NCBI RefSeq assembly: GCF_900113185.1 | Contig: NZ_FOZD01000001.1 | Location: forward strand, 1,736,001-1,800,000 | DNA: 64,000 bases | Direction: 5' to 3' | From: Agromyces sp. CF514 | Lineage (GTDB): Bacteria > Actinomycetota > Actinomycetes > Actinomycetales > Microbacteriaceae | In this document: one piece after another, positions 26,309 to 39,600 of the stretch | How the letters are laid out: every line of letters starts with the position of its first letter | Position numbering within the stretch: position 1 is the stretch's first letter | Made by a program: the position numbers and the translations under genes | Notes under the pieces: generated by a model | What the model was told of the DNA's origin: nothing | The model's input: only the letters and a program-made list of their open reading frames with translations | Database searches by the model: none

Positions 26309-27235
26309 GTGACCATCGCCTGGACCGAAGAAGCGGTGCACGTGCGAGCGCCCGGCAAGATCAACGTCTTCATGCGCGTGGGCGACGTGCAGCCCGACGG
26401 CTACCACGACGTCGCGACGGCCTACCAGGCGGTCTCGCTCTACGAAGACGTGCGGGCCTGGCCCGACGACGAGTTCAGCGTGGCGTTCGGCGGCAGCATC
26501 GACACCTCGGGCCTCGTCACCGACGGGTCGAACCTCGCGATCCGCGCGGCGAAGCTGCTCGCACGGGCGACGGGCGTCTCGGGCGGCGTGCGGCTCGAGA
26601 TCGAGAAGCACGTCCCCATCGCGGGCGGCATGGGCGGCGGGTCCGCGGATGCCGCGGCGACCCTCGTGGCCTGCGACGCGCTCTGGGGCACGGCCCTGCC
26701 CAAAGACGAACTGCTCGCCCTCGCGGCGCAGCTCGGCGCCGACGTGCCGTTCTCGCTCACGGGCGGCACGGCGATCGGCACGGGTCGCGGCGACCGGTTG
26801 AGCCCTGCCCTGGCCACCGGATCCTTCCACTGGGTGCTCGCGGTCGCCGAGTTCGGCCTCTCGACGCCCGGCGTCTACGCCGAGCTCGACCGCATCCGCG
26901 ACGAGGACGGCCGAAACGTGCCGCGTTCGCCCGTCGTCGACGCCGAGGTGCTGCAGGCGCTCCGCGCGGGCGACCCCGTGCTGCTCGCGCAGTCGATGCA
27001 CAACGACCTCCAAGAGGCCGCGCTGCGGCTCGCGCCCGGCCTCGGCGGCATCCTCGACCTCGGCGAGGGCCACGGCGCGCTCGCCGGCCTCGTCTCGGGC
27101 TCCGGGCCGACCGTCGCCTTCCTCGCGGCCGACGCCGACACGGCGCTCGAGCTGCAGGTCGCGCTCTCGGCCGCGCGGCTCACGGCGATCCACGTGCACG
27201 GCGCCGTGCACGGCGCCCGCGTGCTCTCGAGCTGA
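26309..27235 (+). CDS. ispE: 4-diphosphocytidyl-2-C-methyl-D-erythritol kinase
   Basis: 308-residue GHMP kinase of the MEP isoprenoid pathway. The N-terminal [24 protein letters not shown] and the ATP loop [17 protein letters not shown] are diagnostic, as is GSGPTVAFL near the C-terminus. Start is GTG 26309, four bases after rsmA, so the two are cotranscribed. It fits the conserved metG-tatD-rsmA-ispE order. Confidence 0.96.
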   Translation: MTIAWTEEAVHVRAPGKINVFMRVGDVQPDGYHDVATAYQAVSLYEDVRAWPDDEFSVAFGGSIDTSGLVTDGSNLAIRAAKLLARATGVSGGVRLEIEKHVPIAGGMGGGSADAAATLVACDALWGTALPKDELLALAAQLGADVPFSLTGGTAIGTGRGDRLSPALATGSFHWVLAVAEFGLSTPGVYAELDRIRDEDGRNVPRSPVVDAEVLQALRAGDPVLLAQSMHNDLQEAALRLAPGLGGILDLGEGHGALAGLVSGSGPTVAFLAADADTALELQVALSAARLTAIHVHGAVHGARVLSS

Positions 27236-27289
27236 CGGGGCCCGCGCCTCCCGACCGAGCGCGCGTGCCGCGCGTTCAGGCGCGGCGGC

Positions 27290-27295
27290 TAGGCT
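27290..27295 (+). promoter_or_regulatory. -10 hexamer TAGGCT of the ABC-F gene
   Basis: TAGGCT lies nine bases before ATG 27305, consistent with a leaderless or nearly leaderless message separate from ispE. Confidence 0.4.
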
Positions 27296-27304
27296 CGACG
27301 GGAC

Positions 27305-29184
<1,880 letters not shown>

Positions 29185-29188
<4 letters not shown>

Positions 29189-30402
29189 GCGATCGGCGCG
29201 GGTCGGTGTGGTCCAGAAGGGTCAGAGCCGTCGGAGCGAGATCGGTCTTCTTCCTCTCCGACCATCGATGGATCCTCCTGAGCCTCGCGGTCGTTCTCGT
29301 CGGCGTCGTGAGCGTCTGGGTGGCTCTGCCGTTCGTCGTGAATCTGCTCCTCGCCTTGCTCGCCGTCGTCATGCTCGTCATCGAGTTCCGCGGCTATCTC
29401 CGCGCGCGGGGGGAGATCGACTTTCCAGGCCGTCCGTCCGATCAGTTCCGAGACGTCCAGGCCAGCTATTCGACCGATTCCCGTTACGAATTCTGGCGAA
29501 TGCCGTGCGGTTCATTCGTCTTCGACCGTGATGGCAGCAACGCCGTCCGTCACGGTCTCGTCACTGCCGAGCTCATGGACGAGCCGTACGAGCTCGCACC
29601 GGAGTTGAGCGACTTCGGCAGAGTCTTCGAGAAGCGCCGAGCGGCGCGCATCGATTTCTACAATGGCGCGGTGCTCGGTCTCTCGAACGATGTCGATCTC
29701 GGTCCGACAGGTGGGGGAGTGGTCCGGCTGACACCGGCGACCTACCGGGACCATCTCTCGAGCGACATCTTCGCGATGCACGACGTTGTGGTCGCAGGTC
29801 GACGACGTAGCGAGTTCGGACGTCGACTCTTCGTCGACCGGCGGGCGAGGCTTCGGAGCTTCGAGTCGAGCTGGCTGTTGAATTCCGTCGGCACATCGGC
29901 GATCGCCTTGACCACCGATGGCAAGGTCCTGCTCGTCGAGCAGTCGACGAAGAACGAGTCGAGCGGGGGCCTTCTCGCTCCGAGCGGTTCCGGTTCGCTT
30001 GAGCCGCAAGACTTCGGCGGTTCTCGAGTACTCGGACTCGCTGAGGTTCTCGCCACGGGCGCGATGAGGGAGCTGCGCGAAGAAGCGGGAATCCTCGAAA
30101 CGGACATCGTCGGCTACGAATTCCTCGGAATCGGTCGGTGGGTCCAGAAGGCGGCAAAGCCCGAGGCGTTCACTCTCGTCCATCTCGGGATCGACTCCGA
30201 CACTGCGACCCGTCGTGAAATCCCTGCGGACGATCGGCCCTTCTCCGTGCGGAAGCGCTCAGTCAGGGTTGTCGATCCCGTAGGCGAACCCGACGTCGAA
30301 CGCGTGGACGAACTGATCGAAGATGAAGCCGTTCGTTCGCGACTCTCCCTGCCTCTTTGGGTCGGCGTCGCGCTGATGCTCCGCTCCGCGAGAGCTGACT
30401 AG
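29185..30402 (+). CDS. Membrane-anchored Nudix hydrolase-like protein in an insertion
   Basis: 405-residue protein. Two adjacent hydrophobic segments (about residues 28-66) anchor it in the membrane. A middle region (about 70-230) has no match I recognise. A Nudix domain follows, with box EVLATGAMRELREEAGI (Glu287 to Ile303), matching E-x7-REUxEExGU; the usual Gly six residues before the first Glu is Arg here. Nudix enzymes hydrolyse nucleoside diphosphates linked to other groups, so a cytoplasmic nucleotide-cleaving role at the membrane is likely. GC content is about 60% by eye, with many codons rare elsewhere in the window, a sign of transfer. ATG overlaps the ABC-F stop. The gene is flanked by a 67-bp direct repeat, and no integrase or transposase is present. 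Confidence 0.85.
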
Positions 30403-30434
30403 GGATGCTTGCGCAGTCGAGCGTGACGTGGACG

Positions 30435-30501
30435 GACGAACTGCGTGCGCTCGAGGCATCCGTCGTCGACCTCGAAACGCGCTGGCTCGAAGTTTCTGAG
30501 A
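30435..30501 (+). repeat. 67-bp repeat, right copy
   Basis: Right-hand partner of 29111-29177, one mismatch in 67 bases. After the repeat the two sequences diverge, in the last few codons of the ABC-F frame. Confidence 0.9.
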
Positions 30502-30515
30502 TTCTCGAGGCATAG
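30435..30515 (+). pseudogene. Remnant of the original 3' end of the ABC-F gene
   Basis: In frame this encodes DELRALEASVVDLETRWLEV followed by SEILEA and a TAG stop. It is the same C-terminal sequence as the ABC-F protein with a slightly different last few residues. It has no start or ribosome site. It is best read as the displaced original gene end left downstream of the inserted Nudix gene. Confidence 0.8.
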
Positions 30516-30697
30516 CTTCGCAGGTTCTGTGACGCAATACGTCCGCGCAGGCATTCGCGCAAAGAATCTTCGCCTAGCGTAGGAGTGCGCCCGCGTTCGC
30601 GGCATCGAAGCCCCCACTGTGACCGACCGTGGCGGAGCCATGCCTGCTCCACAGCCATCAGCATCAGAACGTGCGCGCCGACGTGAAAGGAACCCTC
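30516..30697. other. metQ upstream region, no recognised riboswitch
   Basis: Contains a possible -10 TAGCGT (30575-30580) and a bulged hairpin (GTGGCGGAGC near 30628 with GCTCCAC near 30649). I do not find the conserved core of SAM-I or SAM-IV riboswitches here. The ribosome site is GAAAGGA (about 30685-30691). Confidence 0.4.
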
Positions 30698-31591
30698 ATG
30701 GCACTTCGCCGCACCAAGCTCATCGCCGCCCTCGCAGCCGTCCCCCTCGTGCTCGGCCTCGCGTCCTGCGCCTCCGCAGGCGCCGCCGACGAGGCATCCG
30801 ACGTCGTCAAGATCGGCGTCGTGGGCAAGGCCGACCCGCAGTGGACCGCCTTCGAGAAGGTCGCCGAGAAGGCGGGCATCGACATCGAACTCGTCGACTT
30901 CTCCGACTACGCGCAGCCGAACCCCGCCACGACCGAGGGCGAGCTCGACCTCAACCAGTTCCAGCACATCGTGTACCTCGCCGACTACAACGTGTCGGCC
31001 GGCGAAGACCTGACGCCCATCGGCTCGACCGCGATCTACCCGCTCGGGCTCTACTCGACGAAGTACGACGACGTCGCCGACATCAAGGAGGGCGAGACCG
31101 TCGCCGTTCCCGACGACGCATCGAACCAGGCACGTGCCCTGCTCGTGCTGCAGTCGGCCGGGCTCGTCGAGCTGAAGAGCGGCGGCTCGATCTTCTCCGA
31201 CCTCGCCGACATCGACGAGGCGAAGTCCAAGGTCAAGGTCACCGCGCTCGAGGCTTCGCTCACGCCGACCTCGCTGCCCGACGTCGCCGCCGCGATCATC
31301 AACAACGACTACGTCGCCGACGCCGGTCTCTCGTTCGACGACGCCCTCGCGCAGGACGACCCGAGCGACCCCAACGCCCTGCCCTACGTGAACATCTTCG
31401 CCACGCGCGCCGAAGACGCCGACAACGAGACCTACCTCAAGCTCGTCGAGATCTTCCAGACCGACGCCGACGTGCAGGCCGGCCTGCTCGAGGCCTCGGG
31501 CAACACCGCGGTGCCGCTCGTGACCCCGGTCGCAGACCTGCAGGACTCGCTCGCCAAGGTCGAGGCCGACACGAAGGCCGCGAAGGGCTGA
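30698..31591 (+). CDS. metQ: Methionine ABC transporter substrate-binding lipoprotein
   Basis: 297-residue NlpA/MetQ-type lipoprotein with lipobox LGLASC (Cys24). The mature protein begins VVKIGVVGKADPQWTAFEKVAEKAGIDIELVDFSDYAQPNPATTEGELDLNQFQH, the MetQ signature, and later has AIINNDYVADAGL. It binds methionine outside the membrane and delivers it to MetNI. It is the first gene of the metQNI operon (100 bases to metN). ATG 30698 has ribosome site GAAAGGA seven or so bases upstream. Confidence 0.94.
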   Translation: MALRRTKLIAALAAVPLVLGLASCASAGAADEASDVVKIGVVGKADPQWTAFEKVAEKAGIDIELVDFSDYAQPNPATTEGELDLNQFQHIVYLADYNVSAGEDLTPIGSTAIYPLGLYSTKYDDVADIKEGETVAVPDDASNQARALLVLQSAGLVELKSGGSIFSDLADIDEAKSKVKVTALEASLTPTSLPDVAAAIINNDYVADAGLSFDDALAQDDPSDPNALPYVNIFATRAEDADNETYLKLVEIFQTDADVQAGLLEASGNTAVPLVTPVADLQDSLAKVEADTKAAKG

Positions 31592-31691
31592 TCATCGACG
31601 TCCGCGACAGCGGATCGTCCGCGCGAGCGGGCGGCGGAGACCTCGTCCGGTCCCGTCGCCCGTTTCGTGCGTGCTGGAAGGAGCACCACCC

Positions 31692-32720
31692 ATGGCCCTC
31701 GTGAGCCTCACCGACGTCACGAAGTCGTATCCACCCGCCGACCGCGGGGGCGCACCGGTCGTCGCCGTCGATGCCGTCACGCTCGACATCGAACCCGGCG
31801 ACGTCTACGGCATCATCGGCTACTCGGGCGCCGGCAAGTCCACGCTCGTGCGCCTCATCAACGCGCTCGAGCCCACGACCTCGGGCAGCATCACGTTCGA
31901 CGGCCGCGAACTCACCCGGATGCCCGAGCGCGAGCTCCGCGGCATCCGTCTCGGCATCGGCATGATCTTCCAGCAGTTCAACCTGTTCTCGTCGAAGACC
32001 GTGTGGAAGAACGTCGCCTATCCGCTGACGGTGGCCGGTTGGAGCAAGGCCGAGATCCGCGCGCGCGTCGACGAACTGCTCGAGTTCGTTGGCCTCACCG
32101 ACAAGGCGAGGAGCTACCCCGAGCAGCTCTCGGGCGGGCAGAAGCAGCGCGTCGGCATCGCGCGCGCCCTGGCCACGTCGCCGCGCCTGCTGCTCGCCGA
32201 CGAGGCGACGAGCGCCCTCGACCCCGAGACGACGCAGGAGGTGCTCGCGCTCCTGAAGCGCGTGAACCGCGAGTTCGGCATCACGATCGTCGTCATCACC
32301 CACGAGATGGACGTCATCCAGTCGATCGCCACGAAGGTCGCGGTGATGGACGGCGGGCGCGTCATCGAGAGCGGCAACGTGTTCGACGTGTTCTCGGCGC
32401 CGAAGAATCCCTCGTCGGCGCGGTTCGTCTCGACCGTCGTCAAGGGCATCCCCTCTCCGGCAGAGCTCGCGGTGCTCCGCGAGCGGCACGAGGGCCGCAT
32501 CGTGACGATCTCCTTCCGCGACGGCGACGCGTCGCAGGCCTCGGTGTTCCTCGACCTGGCTCACGCCGGCCTCGAGTTCGAGCTGGTCTACGGCGGCATC
32601 AACGACATCCAGGGGCGGGCGTTCGGGCACCTGACGCTGGCCATCAGGGGGGCGGATGACGCGGTCGACCGCGTGCTCGCCACGATCGGCGCTCGCGCCG
32701 AGGTCACGGAGGTGGCGTGA
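31692..32720 (+). CDS. metN: Methionine ABC transporter ATP-binding protein
   Basis: 342-residue ATPase. Walker A is GYSGAGKST, Q-loop FQQFNLFSSKTVWKNVAYPL, signature LSGGQKQRVGIARAL, Walker B LLLADEATSALDP and H-loop VITHEMDVI. The C-terminal about 75 residues (RIVTISFRDGDASQASVFLDLA to the end) form the NIL domain that binds methionine and inhibits transport when internal methionine is high. ATG 31692 has GAAGGAG upstream. The stop overlaps the metI start. Confidence 0.96.
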   Translation: MALVSLTDVTKSYPPADRGGAPVVAVDAVTLDIEPGDVYGIIGYSGAGKSTLVRLINALEPTTSGSITFDGRELTRMPERELRGIRLGIGMIFQQFNLFSSKTVWKNVAYPLTVAGWSKAEIRARVDELLEFVGLTDKARSYPEQLSGGQKQRVGIARALATSPRLLLADEATSALDPETTQEVLALLKRVNREFGITIVVITHEMDVIQSIATKVAVMDGGRVIESGNVFDVFSAPKNPSSARFVSTVVKGIPSPAELAVLRERHEGRIVTISFRDGDASQASVFLDLAHAGLEFELVYGGINDIQGRAFGHLTLAIRGADDAVDRVLATIGARAEVTEVA

Positions 32721-33379
32721 TGGATCGCCTGTTCGAACTCGGCAGCGAGTTCTGGGTCGCCGCGGGCGAGACGCTCTACATGGTGGCGCTCACGCTGCTC
32801 ATCGGCGGGTTCTTCGGCCTGCTGCTCGGCATCGTGCTCTACTCGACGCGGCCGGGCAGCCTGCTCTCGAACCGTCCGGTGTTCAACATCCTGAACGTCG
32901 TGATCAACTTCTTCCGGCCGATCCCGTTCATCATCTTCATCGCGGCCGTGCAGCCGTTCGCGCGGTCCGTGATCGGCGTGGGCATCGGCAACGACGCGTT
33001 CGTCTTCGCGCTCTCGATCGCATCGTCGTTCGCGATCTCGCGCATCGTCGAGCAGAACCTGCTCACGGTCTCGCCCGGCGTGATCGAGGCCGCACGCGCG
33101 ATGGGGGCGGGTCCGTACCGGATCCTCCGCACGGTCGTGCTGCCGGAGGCGCTCGGGCCGCTGATCCTCGGCTACACCTTCGTGCTCGTCGCGCTGGTCG
33201 ACATGACCGCGGTCGCCGGCGCCATCGGCGGCGGCGGCCTCGGCGCCTTCGCGCTGACGTACGGCTACCGGCAGTTCGAACCGGCCATCACATGGGCCGC
33301 GGTCATCCTCATCGTCGTCTTCGTGCAGGTCGCCCAGTTCCTCGGCAATGCGCTGGCCCGCAAGGTGCTGCGCCGCTGA
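32720..33379 (+). CDS. metI: Methionine ABC transporter permease
   Basis: 219-residue permease with five membrane segments. The EAA loop that contacts MetN is EAARAMGAGPYRILRTVVLPEALGPLI. The sequence FFRPIPFIIFIAAVQPFAR is typical of MetI. Start ATG 32720 (TGATG overlap with metN); a GTG one codon earlier is possible. A 17-bp palindrome terminator follows at 33404-33437. Confidence 0.95.
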   Translation: MDRLFELGSEFWVAAGETLYMVALTLLIGGFFGLLLGIVLYSTRPGSLLSNRPVFNILNVVINFFRPIPFIIFIAAVQPFARSVIGVGIGNDAFVFALSIASSFAISRIVEQNLLTVSPGVIEAARAMGAGPYRILRTVVLPEALGPLILGYTFVLVALVDMTAVAGAIGGGGLGAFALTYGYRQFEPAITWAAVILIVVFVQVAQFLGNALARKVLRR

Positions 33380-33403
33380 GGTCGGCGACCGGGAGCGAGC
33401 GGG

Positions 33404-33437
33404 GCGGATGCCGCGGGCGGCCGCCCGCGGCATCCGC
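33404..33437. terminator. Terminator of metQNI, 34-bp perfect palindrome
   Basis: GCGGATGCCGCGGGCGG (33404-33420) is followed directly by its exact complement (33421-33437). It lies 25 bases after the metI stop. The outer arms are again CGGATGC and GCATCCG. Confidence 0.75.
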
Positions 33438-33624
33438 CCACGCCGTCCGCCCCGAAGTGGGGTGGTGATGCGGCGCGGTACCCCCGGGCTTGCCCTACCG
33501 GTTTCGGCGCCGATCCGACAGAATGACCGCGATTCGAGAGATTCTCTCAGGTCTGCGTCGATCCACTGCCGTGTCACGCCTGACGGCCCGATCCTCGCGA
33601 CCCGGTCGGGGTGGAGGTGCCGTG
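33438..33624. other. Upstream region of the large surface protein
   Basis: Open frame without coding support runs through this stretch. It contains a small perfect palindrome GAGAGATTCTCTC (about 33536-33548) and a ribosome site GGAGG (33613-33617). No convincing -35/-10 pair was found. Confidence 0.3.
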
Positions 33625-36600
33625 ATGTCGCAGAGGGTGCATGGTCGGCGGTCGGCGTCCGTTCGACGGCGGGAGCGGTGGGGGTGGCGAGCAGGGGCTG
33701 CCGTCGGCGGCATCTTCGCACTGCTCTCGACGACCCTGATCGCGACCGGCGCATCCGCCGACGACGACGCGACGGCGGCCGGCGGGGCGTCCGCAGGCGC
33801 GGAGTGGACCGTGACGGCCGCCGTCGACCCGGCCGGGGCGACGAGCGCGTCGCCCGGTGATCCCCTCACCCACACGCTGTCCCTCTCGACCACGACCGAC
33901 GCGAGCACCGTTCCGATCGTGGTCGACGACCTGTCGGGGCTGCTCGACGACGCGACCGTCTCGAGCACGACCGAGGAGCTGGCCGCTGCAGGGCTCGTGT
34001 TCGACGCGACCGCGAAGACCATCACCTGGACGGCGACCGCGCCGGTGCCGGCGGGCGCTGCGCTGACGACGTCGTTCGCGGTCACGGTCGACGACGACGC
34101 GGAGGACGGCGCCACGCTCGCGACGGCGGCGACCGTCGAGGGTGCGGCCGCCTGCGAACCGGACGACGCGTGTGCGACGGCACTGACCGTGACCGCCGCC
34201 TCGTCGGATCCCGCGACCGACCCGACGGAAGAACCGACAGCAGAGCCGACGGACGAGCCCGATGCCGCTGCCGGTGACGCCGGAGACGGCGACGGCGCAG
34301 CCCGTGACTCCGACGCACCGCAGGCGAAGGCGCTGACCGACGCCACGGCCGATGCAGCGCCGCTCGATGCCGCCGTCGTGCCGCTGGTCGTACCCGGCCC
34401 CACGGCGAGCACCTCGGTCATCACCGTCAAGGTCGGCAGTGATCGCACGGGCGTGAGCGGCGTGACGAACCTGGCCGGCGCGACCCTCGCGCTGTTCGAC
34501 AGCGCGACCGCCACGACCCAGTCGGCCGGAACGGGCAACCCGACGACCTGCGTGTCGGACGCCGACGGCGACTGCTCCTTCGTCATCGCCGACACGCAGA
34601 CCGGTGGGGCGAACCTGAACCGGCGGTTCTGGGTGCGCCAGATCTCCCCACCCGTTCCGGGCTACTACGCGAACCTCACGCTCGGCGCAGAGAACGCCCA
34701 GGGCGGGACCACGTCGCAGACCTACCAGTTCCAGACCGGCACCCAGCTGCAGGCCGGGCAGACGTACGCCTCGAGCAGCAGCTTCATGGTCGGCACGGGC
34801 ACCGCCGCCAACGTCTCGGGCGGCGTGTGGCAGAACAGCCGCATCAACCCGACCCTGAGCGCCCAGTGCGGTCTCAGCGTCGCCATCGTCGCTGACCTCT
34901 CCGGATCGGTCGGCAGCGAGCTGCCGAACCTGAAGGGCGCGGCGAACACCCTGGTCGACGCCCTCACCGGAACCCCGTCGACCGTCTCGCTGTTCACCTT
35001 CGCGACGACGTCGCCCGCGGCCGGTGGGACGAACGTCAACCGACCCGGCCTGACCGCGGTGTCGACGACCGCCGGAGCGAGCACGGTCAAGGGTTGGATC
35101 AACGGCTGGGTGATCCCGACCGGCACCCAGCAGTACACCAACTGGGATCGGGCGTTCGCCGCGGTCGCCGACGCCACGCAGCACTACGACGTCGTCGTCG
35201 TCATCACCGACGGGAACCCGACCGTCTACGGAACGAACACCTCGCCGGTGCAGACCCGCTTCCGCGAGGTCGAGAACGGCATCTTCTCGGCGAACGCCGT
35301 GAAGGCCGAGGGCAGCCGGCTGATCGCCATGGGCGTCGGAGCCGGCATCGGCTCGGCATCGGCAGGACTCAACCTGCGCTCCATCTCGGGCACGACCCTC
35401 AACTCCGACTACTTCCAGACCGCCGACTACAGCGCAGCCGGGGCCGCGCTCCGGGCGCTGGCGCTCGGCAACTGCCTCGGGACGATCACCGTGGTCAAGC
35501 AGGTGCAGCCGCCGGGGACCGCTGCGGGGAGCACCGCCGGCGGCGTGCCGACCGGCGGCTGGACGTTCACCGCGACCGGCTCGACCGGGGTCTCCGTCTC
35601 TCCGGGCAGCGGGCAGACCGACACGGCCACGGGCGCGCTGAACTTCGGCCTCACCCTCGCCGGGGGCGTCACGAGCGGGACCGTGACGCTCGGCGAGACC
35701 CAGCAGGCGGGGTACACGCTGAACCAGATCGGCGGGAACAACGCCGTCTGCACGCGCGTGGACACCGGTGCGGCGGTCGCCGTCACGAACACCGGGGCGA
35801 CGTCGTTCTCGGTCCCGGTCGCCGCCGACGTGCCGATCAGCTGCACCGTGTACAACGTCGCCCAGCAGCCGCCCGCCGCGGCGATCGCCGCGAAGCGGTG
35901 GATCATCGACGGGGTCGTGTTCGACAACGGCACCCAGCCGCCCGCACTCCAGGCCCTGCTCGCGATGGGCGGGACTGCGCAGGACTGGGGGACCCAGCGC
36001 ACCGGCCTCACGGCCGGCGACACGCTCGCCGTCTCCGAATCGACGAGCATCGAGTCCTGGTCGCTGTGCACGATCACGTCGAGCCGAGTGACGAGCGTCA
36101 ACGGCGGCACCGTCGACCTGCCGTTGCCGTACACCGCGACCCTCGTCGCTGGGCTCAATTCGTACGAGATCACGAACACCGCGACCTGTCCGTCCCGGCT
36201 CACGCTGACCAAGCAGGTCGTGAACGGGCCGGCCACGGCCGATGCGTGGACGCTGAACGCGACGGCGCCCGGAGGGGCCTTGCCGTTCGCATCCGGGACG
36301 AGCGGGGTCACACACCCCGTGACGCCGCTGACGACGTATCCGCTCTCGGAGACGGGAGGCGACCCGCGTTACGTGCAGCAGGTCGGCATCGGCGCGAACG
36401 CCATCCCGGGCTCCACCGTCAGCTGGTTCTGCAGTCAGGTCGACCCGGTCACCGGCGTGGTCATCGCGGGCTTCTCCGACGGCCTGAACGGCGGGGTGAC
36501 GGCACCTCGCGGCTACGCGGTGAACTGCGTCGCCCGCAACCAGTCGGCACCGCTCACGCTCATCAAGCACGTCGTCAACGACGACGGCGGATCGCTCGAC

Positions 36601-39600
36601 GCCTCGGCGTGGAACCTCACGGCGACCCCGACCACGCCTCCGGCCGTGCCGGCCGGCCTGGGGCCCCAGACCGTCGCGGGCTCGGAGACCGGAACGGTCG
36701 TCTGGGTGCGGCCCGGCCAGCCGTACAACCTCTCGGAGTCGACCGTCACGGGCTACTCCAATACGGACCTGGAGTGCTACACCACGACGGACGCCACTCC
36801 GCGGGTGGTCTCCCAAGTGGTCCTCGCGGTCGGCGAGGCGGGCTTCTGCACGTTCACCAACGATGACGACGCGCCGCACCTGACCCTGGTCAAGCGCGTC
36901 CTCGACCAAGCCGGGGGCGACATCACGACGCCCGAGCTGGCCGCTCGCTGGACGCTCACGGCGTCGGGCACCGACGGCTTCTCGGGAGCGGGCAACACGG
37001 CCGACGTGACCGATCAGGTCGTCCGCGCGAACACGTCGTACACGCTCTCGGAGTCGACGGTGCCGGGGTACGTCAACGGGACGACGTGGTCGTGCACGGG
37101 CGGGACGTTCACCGGTCCCGACACGATCAGCCTGCAACCCGGTGCCGACGCGACCTGCACGATGACGAACACCGTCGCCACGGCCACGTTGACGTTCCAG
37201 AAGTCCTGGGTGAACGGCGCCGCCGGCGACTCGGCGGCCCTCGGCATCACGGGGGCGGCCACCGGTTCCGCGACGGCGACGGTGCCTCCCGGCGGATCGG
37301 GCGTCTCGGCCGACGACGTGGCGGTCACGGTCAGCACCGGGCAGACCGTCAACCTGGGCGAGGTCCTGTCCGACGCGAACACCGGCTCCTACACGTCGGC
37401 GATCTCGTGCAGCCCCGCCGGCGGGTTCACCCCGAACGCAGACGGCCGCGGCGGCACGTACGTGGTGCCCGAGCAGCCGGTGGACGTCACGTGCACGGTC
37501 ACGAACAGTCGGACCGCGGTCGCGCTCACGCTGACCAAGGACTGGGTCGACGGGGTGTCCCTGAACGACGCCGTGATCGAGATCGACGGGCAGGGGCTGA
37601 CCGGGAGCGGTTCGGCCGTGGCCACGGTGCCGCCCGGCGGCACCGGCACATCCTCGGAGACCGTGACCGTCATCGCGTACAGCGGCGACACCGCGACGCT
37701 GAGCGAGCAGATCGGCGGCCCGAACCCGGACTACACGACGACGCTGACCTGCGACGACGGCACGCTGACCTACACGGCCGGCGAGACCGACGGGTCGCTC
37801 GCCCTGCCGAAGACGCTCGACCAGGACATCACCTGCACGTTCCGGAACACCCCGGTCGAGCCGGAGTGGACCCTGGAGAAGTCCTCGGACCCGGCATCGG
37901 GCAGCACGGTCCAGCCGGGCGACGTCATCACGTACACGCTCACCGCTACACATGTCGCCGGCACGGCGACGCCCGTGGGCGTGCAGGCGACCGACGACCT
38001 CTCGGCGGTGCTGCTCCATGCGACCCTGGTCGAGCCGCTCCCGGCGGGCCTCACGCTCGAGGGCACCACGCTGACCTGGACGATCGGCGATCTGGACTCC
38101 ACCGCGAGCGTCACGTACAGCGTGACGGTCGCCGCCGACGCCTTCGGCGTCGAACTGGTGAATGTCGCGACGCCGGGAACGGGCGGCGAGTGCACGCTGC
38201 CCGCGGACTGCACCACGACGCATCCGACGCCGCACTTCGTGTTGGAGAAGTCCTCGAATCCAGCGTCCGGTGCGACCGTGCTGCCGGGTGACATCGTCAC
38301 GTACACGTTGACGGCGACGAACGACTCCGACGGCGTCCTCTCGGGCGCGGTCGTCACCGATGACCTGTCGGATGTGCTCGACGATGCGACGATCGGCACG
38401 ATCGGGTCCGGCGGGTCGCTCACCGGGACGACGCTGACCTGGGCCGTCCCGACGCTCCAGCCGGGAGGCGCGGCGACGCTCTCGTACACCGTGACGGTGA
38501 ACGCCGACGCGATCGGCGTCACGCTCGTGAACGTCGCGACACCGGGAACGGGGGGCGAGTGCACGCTGCCCGCGGACTGCACCACGACGCACCCGACGCC
38601 GCACTTCGTGCTCGAGAAGACCTCCGATCCGGCGTCCGGTACGATCGTGCTGCCGGGTGACACCGTCACGTACACGTTGACGGCGACGAACGACTCCGAT
38701 GGCGTCCTCTCGGGCGCGGTCGTCATCGACGACCTGTCGGATGTGCTCGACGATGCGACGATCGGCACGATCGGGTCCGGCGGGTCGCTCTCCGGGACGA
38801 CGCTGACGTGGGCCGTCCCGACGCTCCAGCCGGGAGACGTGGCGACGCTCTCGTACACCGTGACGGTGAACGCCGACGCGATCGGCGTCACGCTCGTGAA
38901 CGTCGCGACGCCGGGAACGGGCGGCGAGTGCACGCTGCCCGCGGACTGCACCACGACGCACCCCACCCCGTCGTGGGTGCTCGCGAAGACCGCGGATCCC
39001 GTGACCGGAAGCGCCGTCGACGTGGGGTCGGCGATCACCTACACGCTGACCGCCACGAACCGGTCGTCGGCACCGGTCTCCGGGGCGACCGCGGTCGACA
39101 CGCTCCCGACCGGGGTGACCCTGGTCGAGCCGCTCGACCCCGGCCTGACGCCCGGCCCGGACGGCACCCTCACGTGGGCGATCCCCGACATCGCGGTCGG
39201 AGGTGCGGTGACCGTGACCTATCAGGTGACGGTCGACGCCTCGGCGGCCGGGACGACGCTGACGAACGTCGTCGTGCCGGGCACGCCCGACGGCATCTGC
39301 ATCGCCGACGAGGACTGCACGACGACCCATGACGTGACGCAGCTGATCGTCGACGTCGCCGACGACTGCCGACTGGATGCCGCGTACCTCACGTACTCGA
39401 TCAGCTCGAAGAACGTGCCGGATGCCGAGAACCTGCCCGTGACCGTCACCTGGCGCACGGCGACCGGTACGGTCGTCCGCGTCGACACGATCCCGGCAGG
39501 GCAGCTCACCGGCGAACTCCTCTGGCCCGGGATGGTACTGAACGGCGACGACGTCGCGATCGGCTGGCCGGGCTGGCGCGCGCTCGCACCGTCGGACTTC

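Noticed and set aside
30516..30697. SAM riboswitch before metQNI
   Set aside because: Expected by analogy, but the conserved core segments of SAM-I or SAM-IV are not present. Only a bulged hairpin is seen.
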